Shown here: one piece after another, positions 1 through 8,169 of the stretch
How positions within the stretch are numbered: the stretch's first letter is position 1
Layout: every line of letters starts with the position of its first letter
Source of the DNA: Micromonosporaceae bacterium KJ-029
Lineage (GTDB): Bacteria > Actinomycetota > Actinomycetes > Mycobacteriales > Micromonosporaceae
Assembly: GCA_005402585.1 (NCBI GenBank)
Contig: BIFP01000011.1
Coordinates: 62,001 to 126,000 of the forward strand
Direction: 5' to 3'
DNA length: 64,000 nucleotides
The notes under the pieces: generated by a model
Databases searched by the model: none
What the model was told of the DNA's origin: nothing
What the model saw: only the letters and a program-made list of their open reading frames with translations
Made by a program: the position numbers and the translations under genes

Positions 1-1351
1 TCGTGTAGACGGCGGCCACGGCGATCAGGCCGCCCATGGCCGCCAGGAACAGCCACCGGAACACACCACTGACGCTGATCTCCGGAATCAGGACGCCGAG
101 CGCCTGGGAGAAGGCGGCGTCGGCGGAGGAGAGCAGCGCTCCGAAGATCACCAGCACGAGAACGGTGGCCGCGACCGAGCCGACGATCCGACGTACCGCC
201 CCGGGATCGCCGGGTGCCCGGACGTGGGCACGCACCCACGGCAGGCCGCGTAGCGCCGCGAGCGGCGCGGCCACCGGGCTGAACAGGATCGAGCGGACCC
301 GTCGTCCGCCGACGATCGCCAGCGCCGCGCAGCCCAACGCCCCCAGCACGCAGAACGTCACCAGCCACCAGGCGTTGCGGAAGCCGAGCACCGCGAGCAG
401 CATCAGCGCGGCAGCCGCCCAGCCGGCCCGGACCCACCGCTCGGCGCGCGGAAGTTCGGCGGTGTGACGCCGTACCGCGACGGTGACGCCCGCGGTCAGG
501 ACCAGCCAGCCGAGGAACCAGCCGAGGCCGGTACGGCCCAACGGCACGAAGGCCGCCACGCCCAGCGCTCCGGCAAGCACGGCCAGCGGTGTGGCCCGGT
601 TGCGGACCGGCCGGGGGCCGGGCCACGCCCGGTCGAAGAATGACGGCGGTGGCGGCCCCGGCCGAAAGGAGTACGCCGCGCCGGGCGGGGGATAGCCGAG
701 GTCGGCCGACACCCTCGCCGGCAGCACACGGGTGCCGGGCGGCGCCACCGGCCGGGACGGGCCGCCCATGGCTGCCGCGCCAACCAGCACGCGCGTGCCC
801 GCCGGCTCGGTGCCCGCTGGTCCGGCAACTGCCGGCGCTGTGTCCGCTGTCGGGCCGGCGTCCGTCGGCGTCGGCGATGCGGCCGGGGCGGCTGCGGAGG
901 TGGCCGCATCGCCCGGTCGGGCCGGGGCCCCGGCGGGGACGGCTGCCGGAGTGACCTCGGGGGCCCGCTGCGTCGGCGGCTTGACCTCGGTCGGGTGGGT
1001 GGTGTCGGACGGCGGGACCGGCACGGTGATCGCGGCCGACGGCCCCACCACCGCGGCGCTCGCCGCCGAGGTGTCCGGGCGGGCGGTGGTAGCGGTCTCC
1101 CCGTCGGCCGCGACCAGCGGGAGGAAGATCGCGTAACCCCGGGTGCCCGGCGGGACGGTCACCGGGACCGCCCAGGCGGGCTGGTCGGCCGGTCCGGGCC
1201 AGACGATGGGCAGCGGCCCTTCGGCGGATGACACGACCAGCAGCTGGGGTGGTGTCGCGGCCGGATCCGCCGTGCCGGCGCCGGGTGCGACAGGGGCCTC
1301 GCCGGGCTCCCCGGTGCTCGGGGAACTCGCGGCGGGTGGCGGCTCGGACAC
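1..1351 (-). CDS. DUF4153/DUF4173-type polytopic membrane protein (C-terminus outside window)
   Basis: The frame is open from the GTG at 1351 to the window edge, so about 450 residues are visible and the C-terminus is missing. AGGAGG at 1356-1361, four bases before the GTG, sets the start. Residues 1 to about 245 are Pro/Ala/Thr-rich with no signal peptide. After that come hydrophobic segments such as PLAVLAGALGVAAFVPLG, WFLGWLVLTAGVTVAV and VLVIFGALLSSADAAFSQAL. A low-complexity head followed by this membrane part is what I know from DUF4173/DUF4153 proteins, whose function is not established; the assignment is by motif memory, not alignment. The gene is codirectional with the reductase gene upstream (1511-2212), but a dispersed repeat lies between them, so cotranscription is uncertain. 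Confidence 0.75.
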   Translation of the reverse strand, partial: MSEPPPAASSPSTGEPGEAPVAPGAGTADPAATPPQLLVVSSAEGPLPIVWPGPADQPAWAVPVTVPPGTRGYAIFLPLVAADGETATTARPDTSAASAAVVGPSAAITVPVPPSDTTHPTEVKPPTQRAPEVTPAAVPAGAPARPGDAATSAAAPAASPTPTDAGPTADTAPAVAGPAGTEPAGTRVLVGAAAMGGPSRPVAPPGTRVLPARVSADLGYPPPGAAYSFRPGPPPPSFFDRAWPGPRPVRNRATPLAVLAGALGVAAFVPLGRTGLGWFLGWLVLTAGVTVAVRRHTAELPRAERWVRAGWAAAALMLLAVLGFRNAWWLVTFCVLGALGCAALAIVGGRRVRSILFSPVAAPLAALRGLPWVRAHVRAPGDPGAVRRIVGSVAATVLVLVIFGALLSSADAAFSQALGVLIPEISVSGVFRWLFLAAMGGLIAVAAVYT

Positions 1352-1455
1352 CGCGCCTCCTAGATCGACAAGTTGCCGACACTCTAGGGCCGAGCGCCCG
1401 TTCGCGTTGTCCCCTGCCACCGGCCGAAGCGTCCGCTCCGGAGCCGTCCGGGTGA

Positions 1456-1505
1456 TAAGAAGGGGCCCCTCTACAACGCCAGGCGTTAAGAGGGGGCCCC
1501 TCCTT
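1456..1505 (+). repeat. Interspersed GGGGCCCC repeat, copy A
   Basis: The copy runs from TTAAGAAGGGGCCCCT-like sequence through CGTTAAGAGG to GGGGCCCCTCCTT. The CGCAGGCGTTAA core seen in other copies is CGCCAGGCGTTAA here. It begins five bases past the stop of the minus-strand reductase gene. Related copies lie at 31658, 34400, 47305 and 63945. Confidence 0.85.
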
Positions 1506-1510
1506 GCAGG

Positions 1511-2212
1511 TCAGCTGCCGGGCGGCGTACCCGTGCCGCTGCCCCGGTCGTCCAGGAACAGGGGGGCGCGGCCGTTCACCGTGTACCGGATGTGGGTGAC
1601 CTCGGGGGTGTGTACCACGCGGGTGGGGGTCAACTCGATCGCCTCGAACTCGTCGAGGCCGAGGTCGGCGTCGAACAGGCGCATCCCGGTGCCCAGCAGG
1701 GTCGGCACCACGTGCAGCTCCAGTTCGTCGAGCAGGCCGGCCCGCAGCACCTGCCGGACCAGGCTGCCGCCCCCGGCCACGGCCACGTTCTTGTCGCCGG
1801 CCGCGGCCCGGGCCTGCGCCACGGCGCTCTCCACTCCGTCGGTGACGTAGGTGAAGCTCGTGCCACCCTGACGCAGCAGCTTCTGGCGGGGACGGTGGGT
1901 CACCACGAAGACCGGGGCACGGAACGGCGGCTCGTCGCCCCAGGGCACCTCACCGCCGTCGGCCATCCGGCGGCCCATCACGTACGCCCCGGCCGCGGCG
2001 AACGACTCGCCGATGATCTCGGAGTTGGTGTCCTGCTGGCCCCCGGCGAAGCCCTGCCGTTCGCGCCAGGCCAGCGCGTCGGTGACCCACCGGGTCACCC
2101 GGAAGAAGCCGTGGCTCTCCGCCGACTTCAGCCAGTCACCGTCGCCGTCGTGCAGCGGGCCGGCGTAGAAACCGTCCAGCGACACCGACAGCTGCGCGGT
2201 CACCTTTGTCAT
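1511..2212 (-). CDS. Dihydrofolate reductase family protein (RibD C-terminal-like)
   Basis: The protein has 233 residues. The ATG at 2212 follows GAAGGAAC, and the protein opens with MTKVTAQLSVSLDGFYAG, the first strand typical of RibD-C/DHFR-like reductases. GAYVMGRRMADGG and NVAVAGGGSLVRQVL fit the NADP-binding elements of this family. LDELELHVVPTLLGTGMRLF is the usual C-terminal strand. Family members reduce pteridine- or flavin-related substrates with NADPH; the substrate here is unknown. It lies downstream of an ECF sigma factor on the same strand, with a short hairpin (2233-2252) between them. Confidence 0.88.
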   Translation of the reverse strand: MTKVTAQLSVSLDGFYAGPLHDGDGDWLKSAESHGFFRVTRWVTDALAWRERQGFAGGQQDTNSEIIGESFAAAGAYVMGRRMADGGEVPWGDEPPFRAPVFVVTHRPRQKLLRQGGTSFTYVTDGVESAVAQARAAAGDKNVAVAGGGSLVRQVLRAGLLDELELHVVPTLLGTGMRLFDADLGLDEFEAIELTPTRVVHTPEVTHIRYTVNGRAPLFLDDRGSGTGTPPGS

Positions 2213-2232
2213 GTCCGTTCCTTCGGATCGGT

Positions 2233-2252
2233 CGGCACCCCCGTGGGTGCCG
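2233..2252 (-). terminator. Short hairpin between sigma-factor gene and reductase gene
   Basis: CGGCACCC at 2233-2240 and GGGTGCCG at 2245-2252 form an 8-bp stem with a 4-base loop. It lies after the sigma-factor stop and just before the ribosome site of the reductase. It could be a weak terminator or attenuator; no T-run follows. Confidence 0.4.
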
Positions 2253-2310
2253 CTCACCGGTGGATCGGAGCCGGGCCGGCCGCTTCTACCGCATCTACCT
2301 GTGACGTGGG

Positions 2311-3522
2311 TCACTCACACTCGGTGGCCCGGCGGAGCAGGTGCCGCCGCTCGGGGGCGCTGCCGGCGAGACCGGCCGCCTTCCGCCAGGCCACCGCGGC
2401 GGCAGCCCGGTCGCCAGCCAGTTCCAGCAGGTGGGCGCGGACGGCGTGCAGCCGGTGGTGCCCGGCCAGGATGCCCGACTCCACCTCCGCCAGCAGGGCC
2501 AGTCCGGCGGCCGGTCCATGCACCATGCCCACCGCCACCGCCCGGCTGAGCGTGGCCACCGGGTTGGGTGCCAGGCGTTCCAGAAGCTCGTAGAGGGCGA
2601 GCACCTGCGGCCAGTCGGTGGCCTCGGTGGTCGGCGCCTCCGCGTGCACCGCGGCGATGGCGGCCTGCACCTGATACGGCCCCGCCGGCGAGGTGGACAG
2701 GCTGTGCGCCACCAGCGCGCACCCCTCGGCGATCGCCGCCCGGTCCCACCGCCCCCGGTCCTGCTCGGCCAGCGGCACCAGCTCGCCGTCCGGCCCGACC
2801 CGGGCCGCCGCCCGCGCCTCGGTCAGCAGCATCAGCGCGAGCAGGCCCGCCGTCTCCCCGTCGGCGGGCAGCCGCTCCCGCAGCCGCCGGGTGAGCCGCA
2901 GCGCCTGCCGGGTCAGGTCGACCCGGATCAGCTCGGGGCCACTGCTGGCGCTGTAGCCCTCGTTGAACATCAGGTACAGCACCTGCCGGACCACGGCCAG
3001 CCGTGGCCCCTGCTCCGCCGCCGACGGCAGCGCGAACCGGGCGCCCGCCTCCCGCAGCCGTTGCTTGGCCCGCGAGATCCGCTGCCCCATGGTCTTCTCC
3101 GGCACCAGGAAGGCCGCGGCGACCTCGGCGGTGGTCAGCCCGCCCACCGCCCGCAGGGTGAGGGCCAGCTGAGCGGGGGCGGGCAGCGCCGGGTGGCAGC
3201 AGAGCAGGAACAGTTCCAGCAGGTCGTCGCGGGGCGGTTCGGCGTCGGCCGGCGGTGCGACCAGCGCGTCGCGCGGGGTGGCGTCGAGCACCGTACGCTC
3301 CCGGCGGGCCCGGGCGGCCTCGGCCCGCACCTGGTCGACGTACCGGCGGGTGGCCACGGTGTGCAGCCAACCCGCCGGATGTTCCGGTACGCCCTCGCGT
3401 GGCCACGCCTCGACGGCGGCGACCAGGGCCTCCTGCACCGCGTCCTCGGCCCGGGCGAAGTCGCCGTGGCGGCGCACCAGCGCACCGAGCACCTGTGGGG
3501 CGAGTCGGCGCAGCAGGTCCAC
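2311..3522 (-). CDS. ECF RNA polymerase sigma factor, ECF42 type
   Basis: The 403-residue protein has sigma region 2 at its N-terminus (FARAEDAVQEALVAAVEAW, then GWLHTVATRRYVDQVRA). Sigma region 4 follows (TTAEVAAAFLVPEKTMGQRI). A C-terminal extension of about 220 residues begins near RLAVVRQVLYLMFNEGYSAS and contains TPR-like helices. This extension, and the DGPF/YCII gene just upstream, are the known hallmarks of group ECF42, which lacks an anti-sigma factor and is thought to be controlled by the extension. The stop of the upstream gene is 17 bases before the chosen GTG start (3522). There is no clear ribosome site, so translation may be coupled; a start slightly upstream, overlapping the partner gene, is possible. 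Confidence 0.92.
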   Translation of the reverse strand: MDLLRRLAPQVLGALVRRHGDFARAEDAVQEALVAAVEAWPREGVPEHPAGWLHTVATRRYVDQVRAEAARARRERTVLDATPRDALVAPPADAEPPRDDLLELFLLCCHPALPAPAQLALTLRAVGGLTTAEVAAAFLVPEKTMGQRISRAKQRLREAGARFALPSAAEQGPRLAVVRQVLYLMFNEGYSASSGPELIRVDLTRQALRLTRRLRERLPADGETAGLLALMLLTEARAAARVGPDGELVPLAEQDRGRWDRAAIAEGCALVAHSLSTSPAGPYQVQAAIAAVHAEAPTTEATDWPQVLALYELLERLAPNPVATLSRAVAVGMVHGPAAGLALLAEVESGILAGHHRLHAVRAHLLELAGDRAAAAVAWRKAAGLAGSAPERRHLLRRATECE

Positions 3523-3539
3523 CGCGACCGCGTCGAGGC

Positions 3540-3911
3540 TCAGCGCTCGTCCCCGTCCCGGGACATCAGCGGCCAGATCTCGATGCCGCCACCGACGCCG
3601 GCACCGAGCCGCAGGCCCGGATACGACCGGGCGATCTCCAACGCCCGCTGCTCACTGTCCACGTCGACCACGAAGTACGAGCCGACGTACTCCTTCGCCT
3701 CCAGGTACGGGCCGTCGGTGACGACCGGGGTGTCGCCGGTCAGCCGTACCGCCCGGGGCTGGGACACCAGCCCCTGCACGTCCACCAGCTCGCCGGAGGC
3801 GCGCAGTGCCTCGTTGAAGGCGTCGACCTCGCCGATCAGCGCGGCCAGGTCACCGCCCCCGACGGTGCCCCAGACTTCCTCGTTTCCGTAGATCAACATC
3901 AGGTACTTCAT
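3540..3911 (-). CDS. YCII/DGPF-domain protein, partner of ECF42 sigma factor
   Basis: The protein has 123 residues and starts at an ATG preceded by GGAGG. It opens with MKYLMLIYGNEE and contains VTDGPYLEAKEYVGSYFVVD, the DGPF-type signature, then EQRALEIARSYPGL. Proteins of this family are encoded next to ECF42 sigma factors. Their biochemical role is unknown; a small-molecule or signal-sensing role is often proposed. It is the first gene of a minus-strand operon with the sigma factor. The 423 bp upstream are non-coding and face the divergent gene at 4335. Confidence 0.9.
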   Translation of the reverse strand: MKYLMLIYGNEEVWGTVGGGDLAALIGEVDAFNEALRASGELVDVQGLVSQPRAVRLTGDTPVVTDGPYLEAKEYVGSYFVVDVDSEQRALEIARSYPGLRLGAGVGGGIEIWPLMSRDGDER

Positions 3912-4334
3912 GTGGCGGCCTCCAGCGACCTCGTGCTGTCCGGAAGGTGACAGGACGGCAAGCCCCGCCCCGACGCACTGTTGTAGCAGGTAGAGAGGCT
4001 GCGGATGGCGGGCCACATCCGACTCTCCGGTCGGGCGGGGTCAGCAGCGTCCCCGCCGGGCCGCCAGCACCGAGCCCCGGCCGCGGCCGTCGCGACCGGT
4101 CCCGGCGCCCCGCGCCGGTGGCCCCCGCGTACGCCGTCACGGCCGCGTCTCGGCCGACACCGCCCGGTCGTCAGGGCGGGTGTCCCCGCGCCCGACAGCG
4201 ACGTCGCCGCCACAACCACGCCGGATCCCCGCCGGGGCGCCCCGCTCCGCCCGGCTCCGGTCGCCGTCGCAGACCCCGCCGCACCCGGTGCAGACCCGCT
4301 GGTCGCGGCGACCGAACCAGGAAGGAGCGCTGCC
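3912..4334. other. 423-bp divergent intergenic region
   Basis: This GC-rich stretch lies between the YCII gene and the Ig-like gene. Several long frames are open across it, but their translations are Pro/Arg/Ala low complexity without family motifs. The only clear element is GGAAGGAG just before 4335, the ribosome site of the next gene. I see no convincing promoter or RNA. Confidence 0.6.
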
Positions 4335-4604
4335 ATGGCCGCTCCCACCGCGACCGCCTCCCTCAACGCGACCAGTTACGCCCCCGGTGCCCAGATGCTG
4401 CTCACCGTCACCTACAGCGACCCCGACACCAAGGCGCTCACCGTCACCGTCGTGGTCACCGACGCCCAGGGCAACAGCAGCGCGCCGGTCAAGGTCAGCG
4501 CCGTCATCGACCCGCTCACCATCACCGTCACCGACGACTCGGGCCGTACCTGGACCCGGGTGTCGGACAGCGGCACGGTGGCCGTCTACCGGGCGGTGGC
4601 GTGA
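4335..4604 (+). CDS. Small Ig-like beta-sandwich protein
   Basis: The protein has 89 residues with an ATG seven bases after GGAAGGAG. The sequence is almost entirely alternating Val/Thr strands (LTVTYSDPDTKALTVTVVV, VKVSAVIDPLTITVTDDSG), consistent with one Ig-like or PKD-like fold. There is no signal peptide and no cysteine. Its TGA overlaps the ATG of the next gene by one base, so the two are translationally coupled. Such folds are common in phage tail and cell-surface proteins, but nothing else phage-like is near. Function unknown. Confidence 0.75.
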   Translation: MAAPTATASLNATSYAPGAQMLLTVTYSDPDTKALTVTVVVTDAQGNSSAPVKVSAVIDPLTITVTDDSGRTWTRVSDSGTVAVYRAVA

Positions 4605-5641
4605 TGCCCAGGGTCACCGTGACCGTGCGCGACTCCGGCGGGCAGACCGCCACCGCCACCGCGAACTACACGATCACACCGCCGGTGCTGGGCGGCTACT
4701 ACCTCTCCGGCGGCGCCGACCCGACGACCGACATGGCGGGCGGCAACTTCCGCTCGCTGACCCAGTACCGCAGCTTCGCCGACGGCTACGTCTTCCCCGG
4801 CTACAACCAGTCGTGGCTGGTCACCCTCGGCCGGTCCGGGGTGCGGGTCAACATGGTGCTGGAGCTGAAGCACTACGGCGCGTCCGACGCCGGGCCGCAG
4901 ACCTTCACCGTGGACGGCGTGAGGTACACCGTGCCGGCCCCGGCGATGACCATCCAGCAGCGTCCGGGCACGGTGTGGCCGAAGGCGTACGGCTACAGCC
5001 AGGTTCTCGCCGGGCAGTGCGACGGGCTGCTCGCCCGGGCGCTGTCGCAGTACCGGACGATGGGCTTCGGGGTGAACATCCAACTCGCCTCCGAGCTGGA
5101 CACCGACCACGAGTTCGGCACCACCGAGGCCGGCAAGGCGTACACCTGGGCCGAGTCGGACGTGCGGGCGGTGCAGGCGGTGATCTACATCGTCAACTGG
5201 TTCAGGGCCAAGGCGCTGCCCCAGGGCACCACCTTCTCGGTCGGCCTCGGTGGCTTCGACCGGGCCTGCTACCAGCGCACCCACCCGGAGGCGCTGATGA
5301 CGCGGCTGGATTTTCTCCAGTGGAACGTCTACGCGACCAGCCCGACCGACACCGCGCTGGCCCGGTTCCGGCGGACCAAGGACTGGGCGGTGGCCGACCT
5401 GGGCCCGGTGGCGCTGTCCCGCCCGGTGCTCGTCGCCGAGTGGGGGGTGCGGGTCGCCGAGTTCCCGGATCAGCCGGCCTGGATCGCCACCGTGCCGCCC
5501 GCGATCGCCCAGCTCAACGCCGAGCGCGGGCCGATCATCGCCCGGACCAACTACTTCAACTCCGGCTGGGGCACGCTCAGCCCGAAGGCGACCGGGCTGG
5601 CCGCGCTACGCGCCGCGTACGCCCGCCCGCCGTACGCCTGA
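4604..5641 (+). CDS. Putative glycoside-hydrolase-like protein with N-terminal Ig-type strands
   Basis: The protein has 345 residues, and its ATG overlaps the upstream stop. Residues 1-28 (PRVTVTVRDSGGQTATATAN) resemble the strand pattern of the preceding protein. From residue 30 the sequence looks like a TIM-barrel glycosidase. NIQLASELDTDHEFG carries Glu164 where clan GH-A enzymes place the acid/base. PVLVAEWGV carries Glu279 where they place the nucleophile. LDFLQWNVYATSP fits a preceding barrel strand. I recognise no exact family; GH26- or GH5-like is the closest impression. There is no secretion signal. It could be a phage-derived or host carbohydrate-binding/cleaving protein. Confidence 0.7.
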   Translation: MPRVTVTVRDSGGQTATATANYTITPPVLGGYYLSGGADPTTDMAGGNFRSLTQYRSFADGYVFPGYNQSWLVTLGRSGVRVNMVLELKHYGASDAGPQTFTVDGVRYTVPAPAMTIQQRPGTVWPKAYGYSQVLAGQCDGLLARALSQYRTMGFGVNIQLASELDTDHEFGTTEAGKAYTWAESDVRAVQAVIYIVNWFRAKALPQGTTFSVGLGGFDRACYQRTHPEALMTRLDFLQWNVYATSPTDTALARFRRTKDWAVADLGPVALSRPVLVAEWGVRVAEFPDQPAWIATVPPAIAQLNAERGPIIARTNYFNSGWGTLSPKATGLAALRAAYARPPYA

Positions 5642-5838
5642 CCACCGGCCGGCCGCGACGGTATCGACGGGCCGGGCCGCCACCACGGCCCGCCGGCATC
5701 GTCGGAGGCCTGGCCGGGGCAGCGCTGTTGACAACGGCCTTCCTCTGCCTGGCCTGGGCGGTGGCGCGCTGAGCGAACCGGTGACGGAGGCGAGCAGCGG
5801 CGAGCCGGGGCGAGCGGGTCGGGAGGGGCGGGCGGAGG

Positions 5839-7365
5839 TCACACCTTGGGGCGGCGGCGGTCCGCGCCGAATTGCAGGTAGGCCAGGACACCGGCGGCGG
5901 AGAGGACGCCCTGGCACCCGACCCACCACCAGTTCGGCTGCGCCGGCCCCAGCAGGGCCATCAGCGTGGGGGTCGCGAACAGCAGCACGTCCGTGCCGTT
6001 GAGCAGCCACAGCATCGGGCCGGGTGGGAAGGCACCCATCGGGGTGTCGATCAGCGGCAGGCCGTTGTCGATCCGGCCGGCCTGCGCCCGCCGGACGGCG
6101 ATCATCGCGGCCGTCGGGCCGAACGCCAGCCCGAGCGCCCACCAGGGCCCCGGTGGCAGGCCACCGAGCAGCCCCAGTGCCACCATGGCCAGCCCGGACC
6201 AGGCCGTGGCCAGCACCGCCGGCACGATCAGCCGGATCGTCACCGCCCGCCGCCCGGTCAACCCGAGCAGCCGCAGCAGCGCCGGGTGGGCCACGTCGCG
6301 CCGCAGCGCGTCGAGGGTGAGCCCGGCGGCGGTGCCCGCCCCCACCACCAGGGTCGCCGCGGGCAGCCAGCGGGGGCCGGCGGTGAGCAGCACCGGCAGC
6401 GGGGTCGCCAGGAACAGCCAGCCCACCCGCCAGCCGCGTCGGCGCAGCACCAGCAGGTCCTGTTGCAGCGGCACGAGCCAGCCCCGGCGGGGGCGCAGCG
6501 GCCGGGACCGTAGCGCCCGCCGCCGCCAGTACCGTCGCTCGCGCAGGTCGGCGACGAACGACGGTTCGACCGCGTACGCGGCATCCAGGTAGGTGCCGAC
6601 GGTCAGCGACGGCTCGTGCAGCCGAGGGTCGGGGATGCGCGCCAGGTCGCGTACGGCCAGTGCGGTGAGCGCCCCGGCGACGGTCAGCGTGGCGAGGACG
6701 AGCGGGAACGGTGGTGACGTGACGGCGGGCGGCGCCGGCAGCGGCTGCACCCGGGCGAGCAGCGCCGCCGCGCCCAGCGCCACCAGCAGCGCCGGCACCA
6801 CCGCGTCCAGCAGCCGGGCGTGGGCCGGCCGGCGCTGTGCGGCCACCGCGAGCAGCGCGAGGAGCAGACCGGCGGCCGTGCCGAGGGCGAGCCAGCCGGC
6901 GAGGGCGGGGCCGGAGACCGGGCGGTCCGCCAGGCGGGCGGCGCCGGCCAGCGCCAGCACCGCGCCGGCGAGCGCTCCGACGGTCAACGCCCGCACCAGC
7001 GCCGGCAGCAGCAGGCCGCGACGGGGGACCGGTGCCGGCAGCAGCCAGGTCAGCTCACCGCGCCCGAGAACCAGCGGACCGACCTGTCGCAGCAGCAGCA
7101 CCAGGCCGGCCGCGCCCGCAGCCAGTAGCACCAGCACCACGAACCGGTCCGGCGGAGCCGCCGGAGCCGCCGGCCACATCGCGGCGCCGGTCCGAGGGCC
7201 GACCACCGCGACCGTGATGGCCACCGTCAGCAGCAGCACGTACGCGGATTCCAAGGTGAGCGCGGGACCACGTCCGGCGCGCCGCCGCCGCACCCAGCGA
7301 CGCAGCCGGCGGGCGGTTGGCGGCATCGACTCCCGCCGGGTCGGCGGTTCGGCCACCCGCGTCAT
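5839..7365 (-). CDS. ABC exporter permease (DUF6297-like)
   Basis: The 508-residue polytopic membrane protein has roughly ten to twelve hydrophobic segments, among them AYVLLLTVAITVAVVG, FVVLVLLAAGAAGLVLLL and WLALGTAAGLLLALLAVAAQ. The ATG lies inside the last codons of the ATP-binding gene (ATGA overlap at 7362-7365), so this is the membrane partner of that ATPase. Arg-rich cytoplasmic loops (WRRRALRSRPLRPRRG) separate the two halves. Micromonosporaceae proteins of this kind are named DUF6297 as far as I recall. The substrate is unknown. Confidence 0.8.
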   Translation of the reverse strand: MTRVAEPPTRRESMPPTARRLRRWVRRRRAGRGPALTLESAYVLLLTVAITVAVVGPRTGAAMWPAAPAAPPDRFVVLVLLAAGAAGLVLLLRQVGPLVLGRGELTWLLPAPVPRRGLLLPALVRALTVGALAGAVLALAGAARLADRPVSGPALAGWLALGTAAGLLLALLAVAAQRRPAHARLLDAVVPALLVALGAAALLARVQPLPAPPAVTSPPFPLVLATLTVAGALTALAVRDLARIPDPRLHEPSLTVGTYLDAAYAVEPSFVADLRERRYWRRRALRSRPLRPRRGWLVPLQQDLLVLRRRGWRVGWLFLATPLPVLLTAGPRWLPAATLVVGAGTAAGLTLDALRRDVAHPALLRLLGLTGRRAVTIRLIVPAVLATAWSGLAMVALGLLGGLPPGPWWALGLAFGPTAAMIAVRRAQAGRIDNGLPLIDTPMGAFPPGPMLWLLNGTDVLLFATPTLMALLGPAQPNWWWVGCQGVLSAAGVLAYLQFGADRRRPKV

Positions 7366-8105
7366 GCGCGCAAATCGGTGGCCGCCGCCCCGGAGGCGAG
7401 GACCTCGGTCGAGGACGTCGCGGCGGCCGACTCGACGGGCGGGGGCGCTGCCGTGACCGGGTCGCCCGGCGCCGGGGCGCCGGAGTGCAGCCGGAGGACG
7501 GGGCAGCCGAGGGCGGCCACGAAGACCGGGTCGTGGCTGGCCATCAGCAGGCTGCCGCCGCCGGCCAGGTGATCGCCGAGCAGGCCGGCCACCACGGGCC
7601 GGATCGCCGCGTCGAGCCGCTGCTCCGGCTCGTCGAGCACCAGCAGGTCGGCCGGGCGGGCCAGCGCGGCGGCCAGCAGCAGGCGCTGCCGCTCACCCGA
7701 GGACAGGCGGTCCGGGGTGGCGTCGCCGAGTTCGTGCAGGCCCAGCACGGTGAGCAGCTCGTCGACCCGGCCGTCCGCCGGATCGTCACCACCGGCCAGC
7801 CGGACCAGCTCGACGTGCTCCCGGACGGTGAGCCCGGCGTACCAACTGGGTTGCTCGACGGTGGCCACGACCCGGCGCCAGAACGCGGCCGTGCCGTCCG
7901 GCGACGCCCCGAAGACCCGCACCGAGCCGGCGCTCGGCTCGGCCAGCCCGGTGACGCAGCGCAGCACGGTGGACTTGCCGGCGCCGTTCTCGCCGACCAG
8001 GCAGAGCGCCCCGCCCGCCAACAGGTCGAACCCGACGTCCCGCACCACCGTCACGCTGCCGTACGTGACGTGCAGCCCCTGTACCGCGACGACCGCTTGG
8101 TCCAC
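7362..8105 (-). CDS. ABC transporter ATP-binding protein
   Basis: The 247-residue protein has Walker A CLVGENGAGKST near residues 35-46, Q-loop region VEQPSWYAG, signature LSSGERQRLLLA, Walker B LLVLDEPEQRLD and an H-loop SHD. The last ~35 residues are Ala/Pro/Thr-rich and not part of the domain. The GTG start at 8105 is the first possible one after the short gap to the divergent oxidoreductase. It forms an export system with the overlapping permease. Confidence 0.93.
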   Translation of the reverse strand: MDQAVVAVQGLHVTYGSVTVVRDVGFDLLAGGALCLVGENGAGKSTVLRCVTGLAEPSAGSVRVFGASPDGTAAFWRRVVATVEQPSWYAGLTVREHVELVRLAGGDDPADGRVDELLTVLGLHELGDATPDRLSSGERQRLLLAAALARPADLLVLDEPEQRLDAAIRPVVAGLLGDHLAGGGSLLMASHDPVFVAALGCPVLRLHSGAPAPGDPVTAAPPPVESAAATSSTEVLASGAAATDLRA

Positions 8106-8157
8106 CAGACCACCCTAGATCCACCGGACAAGCCCGCAGGCCGCCGCCGCGGCTTTC

Positions 8158-8163
8158 TATGCT
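8158..8163 (+). promoter_or_regulatory. -10 box of a probable leaderless promoter
   Basis: TATGCT ends six bases before the ATG at 8170, which places the transcription start at or next to the start codon. No Shine-Dalgarno sequence precedes the ATG. Leaderless mRNAs with this spacing are common in actinobacteria. Confidence 0.55.
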
Positions 8164-8169
8164 CGACCC

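Noticed and set aside
2341..3891. A 516-codon plus-strand frame opposite the sigma factor and DGPF genes
   Set aside because: The translation is Arg/Pro/Gln low complexity; both minus-strand genes have unmistakable family motifs.
4335..5641. Prophage
   Set aside because: The Ig-like/TIM-barrel pair could be phage-related, but no integrase, terminase, capsid, tail or lysis gene and no attachment repeats were found around it.
5642..5772. Short frame with a membrane-like stretch (GIVGGLAGAALLTTAFLCLA)
   Set aside because: The frame contains no ATG, GTG or TTG after the preceding gene ends and no ribosome site, so I see no way to start it.
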